A stretch of 64,000 nt of DNA. It comes from Marinimicrobium hydrolyticum (GTDB lineage Bacteria; Pseudomonadota; Gammaproteobacteria; Pseudomonadales; Cellvibrionaceae). The notes beneath the pieces are model-generated. The model did no database searches, was not told the DNA's origin, and saw only the letters and a program-made list of their open reading frames with translations. Position 1 is the first letter of the stretch. The number at the start of each line of letters is the position of its first letter. Shown here in pieces: positions 63,048-64,000 of the stretch. The DNA lies in contig NZ_JAVDDU010000003.1 of the NCBI RefSeq assembly GCF_030848505.1, positions 124,001 to 188,000 of the forward strand, written 5' to 3'. The translations under genes were made by a program, and so were the position numbers.

Positions 63048-63941
63048 TCATAGTTCGCCCAAGGGTTCATCCAAAAGTCGGATGCCCTCTACTTTATGCC
63101 AATAGCCGTTGATATCGCCGGGGGCCAGAGCCTGGCGTCGTCCCCATCGATCGGCGGCGTAAAACTTCCGCAACCACTCGAAGGTCGACTCTGGTTCGGG
63201 GCTCAAGCGAACTACGTCCACCAAGCCTGTCATCCCCGGGAGATCATTAACTAAATTATTACGGCTACCCGACAGCGTTTGAACGCCGTTCAAGGTGAAT
63301 ACCCGCAGCCCTTCCAGATTGTGTACTGGCCGGCCCTCAGGATGGTGAATGCAACACAGACCACAGTCATCCTTAGGTTTGTTGTAAGAGCGTGCAGTAA
63401 AGCACCGCGCGGACCAAGCCAAAGGCAAGTGACCAAAACCCAACACCTCTACTTCAAATGTGTGCCTCAGTGCCTGGATTTCGGGCACGGACAAAATTTG
63501 AGAAAGCCAATCTCTGGACAACTCCACCGGCACCAGCCAACGCCGCATTCCCAAGGACAGGAGACGCTGCAACGTCTGTGCGTTATAACAATTGATAGCG
63601 CTGCCGGCAACAAATCCGAGCCCCTGAGCTCGTAATAACTCTATAGCGCCCACATCGTTGGCTTCCAGGTGAAATTCTCCGTTTTCACAGTAGCGCCGGA
63701 GCTCGCGCAAGTCCGCCGGAGATTCCAGCAATGTCATAGTAGACAAGACGACTTCCTTACCAGCTTCACGTAAGTTATGGGCCAACTTCATGTAATCGCT
63801 GAGCTTCAGTTCCCGGCGTTTGGAACAAACAGTTTCACCCAGATAGACAACGTCCGCCTCGGATTCGGCAGCATCCCGGTAAAAGGCTTCTACTTTGGCT
63901 TTCTCCCAATAGTAGAGAATGGGGCCTAGTGAAAATTTCAT
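63048..63941 (-). CDS. ubiV: anaerobic ubiquinone hydroxylation protein UbiV
   Basis: 297-residue U32-family protein. Together with UbiU it hydroxylates ubiquinone precursors without oxygen, using a 4Fe-4S cluster. Cysteines match the known set: C39 in GETVCSKRREL, then the group around SARCFTARSYNKPKDDCGLCCIHHP. Its ATG overlaps the ubiU stop (ATGA). In E. coli the genes sit as ubiUV near ubiT, and are FNR-controlled. Confidence 0.93.
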   Translation of the reverse strand: MKFSLGPILYYWEKAKVEAFYRDAAESEADVVYLGETVCSKRRELKLSDYMKLAHNLREAGKEVVLSTMTLLESPADLRELRRYCENGEFHLEANDVGAIELLRAQGLGFVAGSAINCYNAQTLQRLLSLGMRRWLVPVELSRDWLSQILSVPEIQALRHTFEVEVLGFGHLPLAWSARCFTARSYNKPKDDCGLCCIHHPEGRPVHNLEGLRVFTLNGVQTLSGSRNNLVNDLPGMTGLVDVVRLSPEPESTFEWLRKFYAADRWGRRQALAPGDINGYWHKVEGIRLLDEPLGEL

Positions 63942-64000
63942 CGCCAGCTCCTGTGGTAAGCACCCAGGGTGGTCTGACTGCCTTCAGAAAGCGTGCTTAA
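63938..64000 (-). CDS. ubiU: 3' end of UbiU (partial)
   Basis: Only the last 20 residues are visible: LSTLSEGSQTTLGAYHRSWR and a TGA at 63938-63940 overlapping the ubiV ATG by ATGA. The TTLGAYHR ending is typical of UbiU. The rest lies outside the window. Confidence 0.78.
   Translation of the reverse strand, partial: LSTLSEGSQTTLGAYHRSWR

Noticed and set aside
1-64000. CRISPR arrays, rRNA, tRNA, complete insertion sequences or prophage
   Set aside because: No repeat-spacer pattern, conserved rRNA segment, tRNA cloverleaf, transposase or phage structural gene was recognised by reading.

Overview
The window looks like the chromosome of a marine or saline gammaproteobacterium close to the Cellvibrionales (Marinimicrobium, Saccharophagus or Microbulbifer type). 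That placement is an inference. It rests on the E. coli-like gene orders queG/nnr-tsaE-amiB and orn/rsgA, a mannan-degrading locus with a carbohydrate-type TonB receptor, a split class II ribonucleotide reductase (nrdJa/nrdJb) as in Pseudomonas, and many anaerobic or denitrification genes. No rRNA, tRNA, CRISPR array or complete insertion sequence was seen.

Layout. 1-6.1 kb is core: amiB (cut by the window edge), tsaE and nnr, with queG divergent, then gnd with a clear terminator. 6.17-9.4 kb is a small cluster of integron cassettes without an integrase (a CALIN). It has three attC sites and minus-strand cassettes for a trypsin-like protease, a two-gene unit (DUF4365 nuclease-like protein plus an unknown 376-residue protein), and a small unknown protein preceded by a 151-bp inverted-repeat element. 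9.6-18.9 kb is a run of mostly small accessory genes, all on the minus strand: membrane DUFs, a zincin, ECF sigma plus DUF6768, GNAT, NADAR, SnoaL and LysE. It also holds a decayed Fic/AlbA_2-type remnant and REP-like repeats.

18.9-24.6 kb holds an ECF sigma/anti-sigma pair divergent from a secreted subtilisin. An outer-membrane barrel, an Ala-rich secreted protein and a Kazal-type lipoprotein follow. Three GGGAAT-N16/17-CGTTA promoter-like sites, before the sigma gene, the protease gene and the Ala-rich gene, suggest one regulon. 24.6-27.4 kb has a PAS-GGDEF protein, orn and rsgA. 27.4-34.5 kb is a mannan-use locus (GH26 lipoprotein, TonB receptor, CBM-repeat lipoprotein) with LacI-type operators upstream. 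34.7-39.9 kb has a rhodanese, a GNAT-nitrilase fusion and a Fur-boxed TonB receptor.

40-50.8 kb is devoted to nitrogen oxides and low oxygen. It includes nnrS-nsrR with an NsrR operator, a MtfA-type peptidase gene broken by a stop codon, an MscS channel, hemN and a NarX-like kinase sharing an FNR/Anr box, a NarK-like transporter, narL and moeA. 50.8-55.0 kb has a BlaI/BlaR1-like pair with a perfect 45-bp palindrome, and a frameshifted outer-membrane protein gene. 55.2-58.9 kb has a degenerate HD-GYP protein, an alpha/beta hydrolase, a methyltransferase, and a DGC-domain protein behind a perfect FNR/Anr box. 58.95-64 kb is an anaerobic operon read leftward: ubiU (3' end), ubiV, a methyltransferase, nrdJa, nrdJb. 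Together the right third describes a facultative anaerobe that respires nitrate and makes haem, ubiquinone and deoxynucleotides without oxygen.
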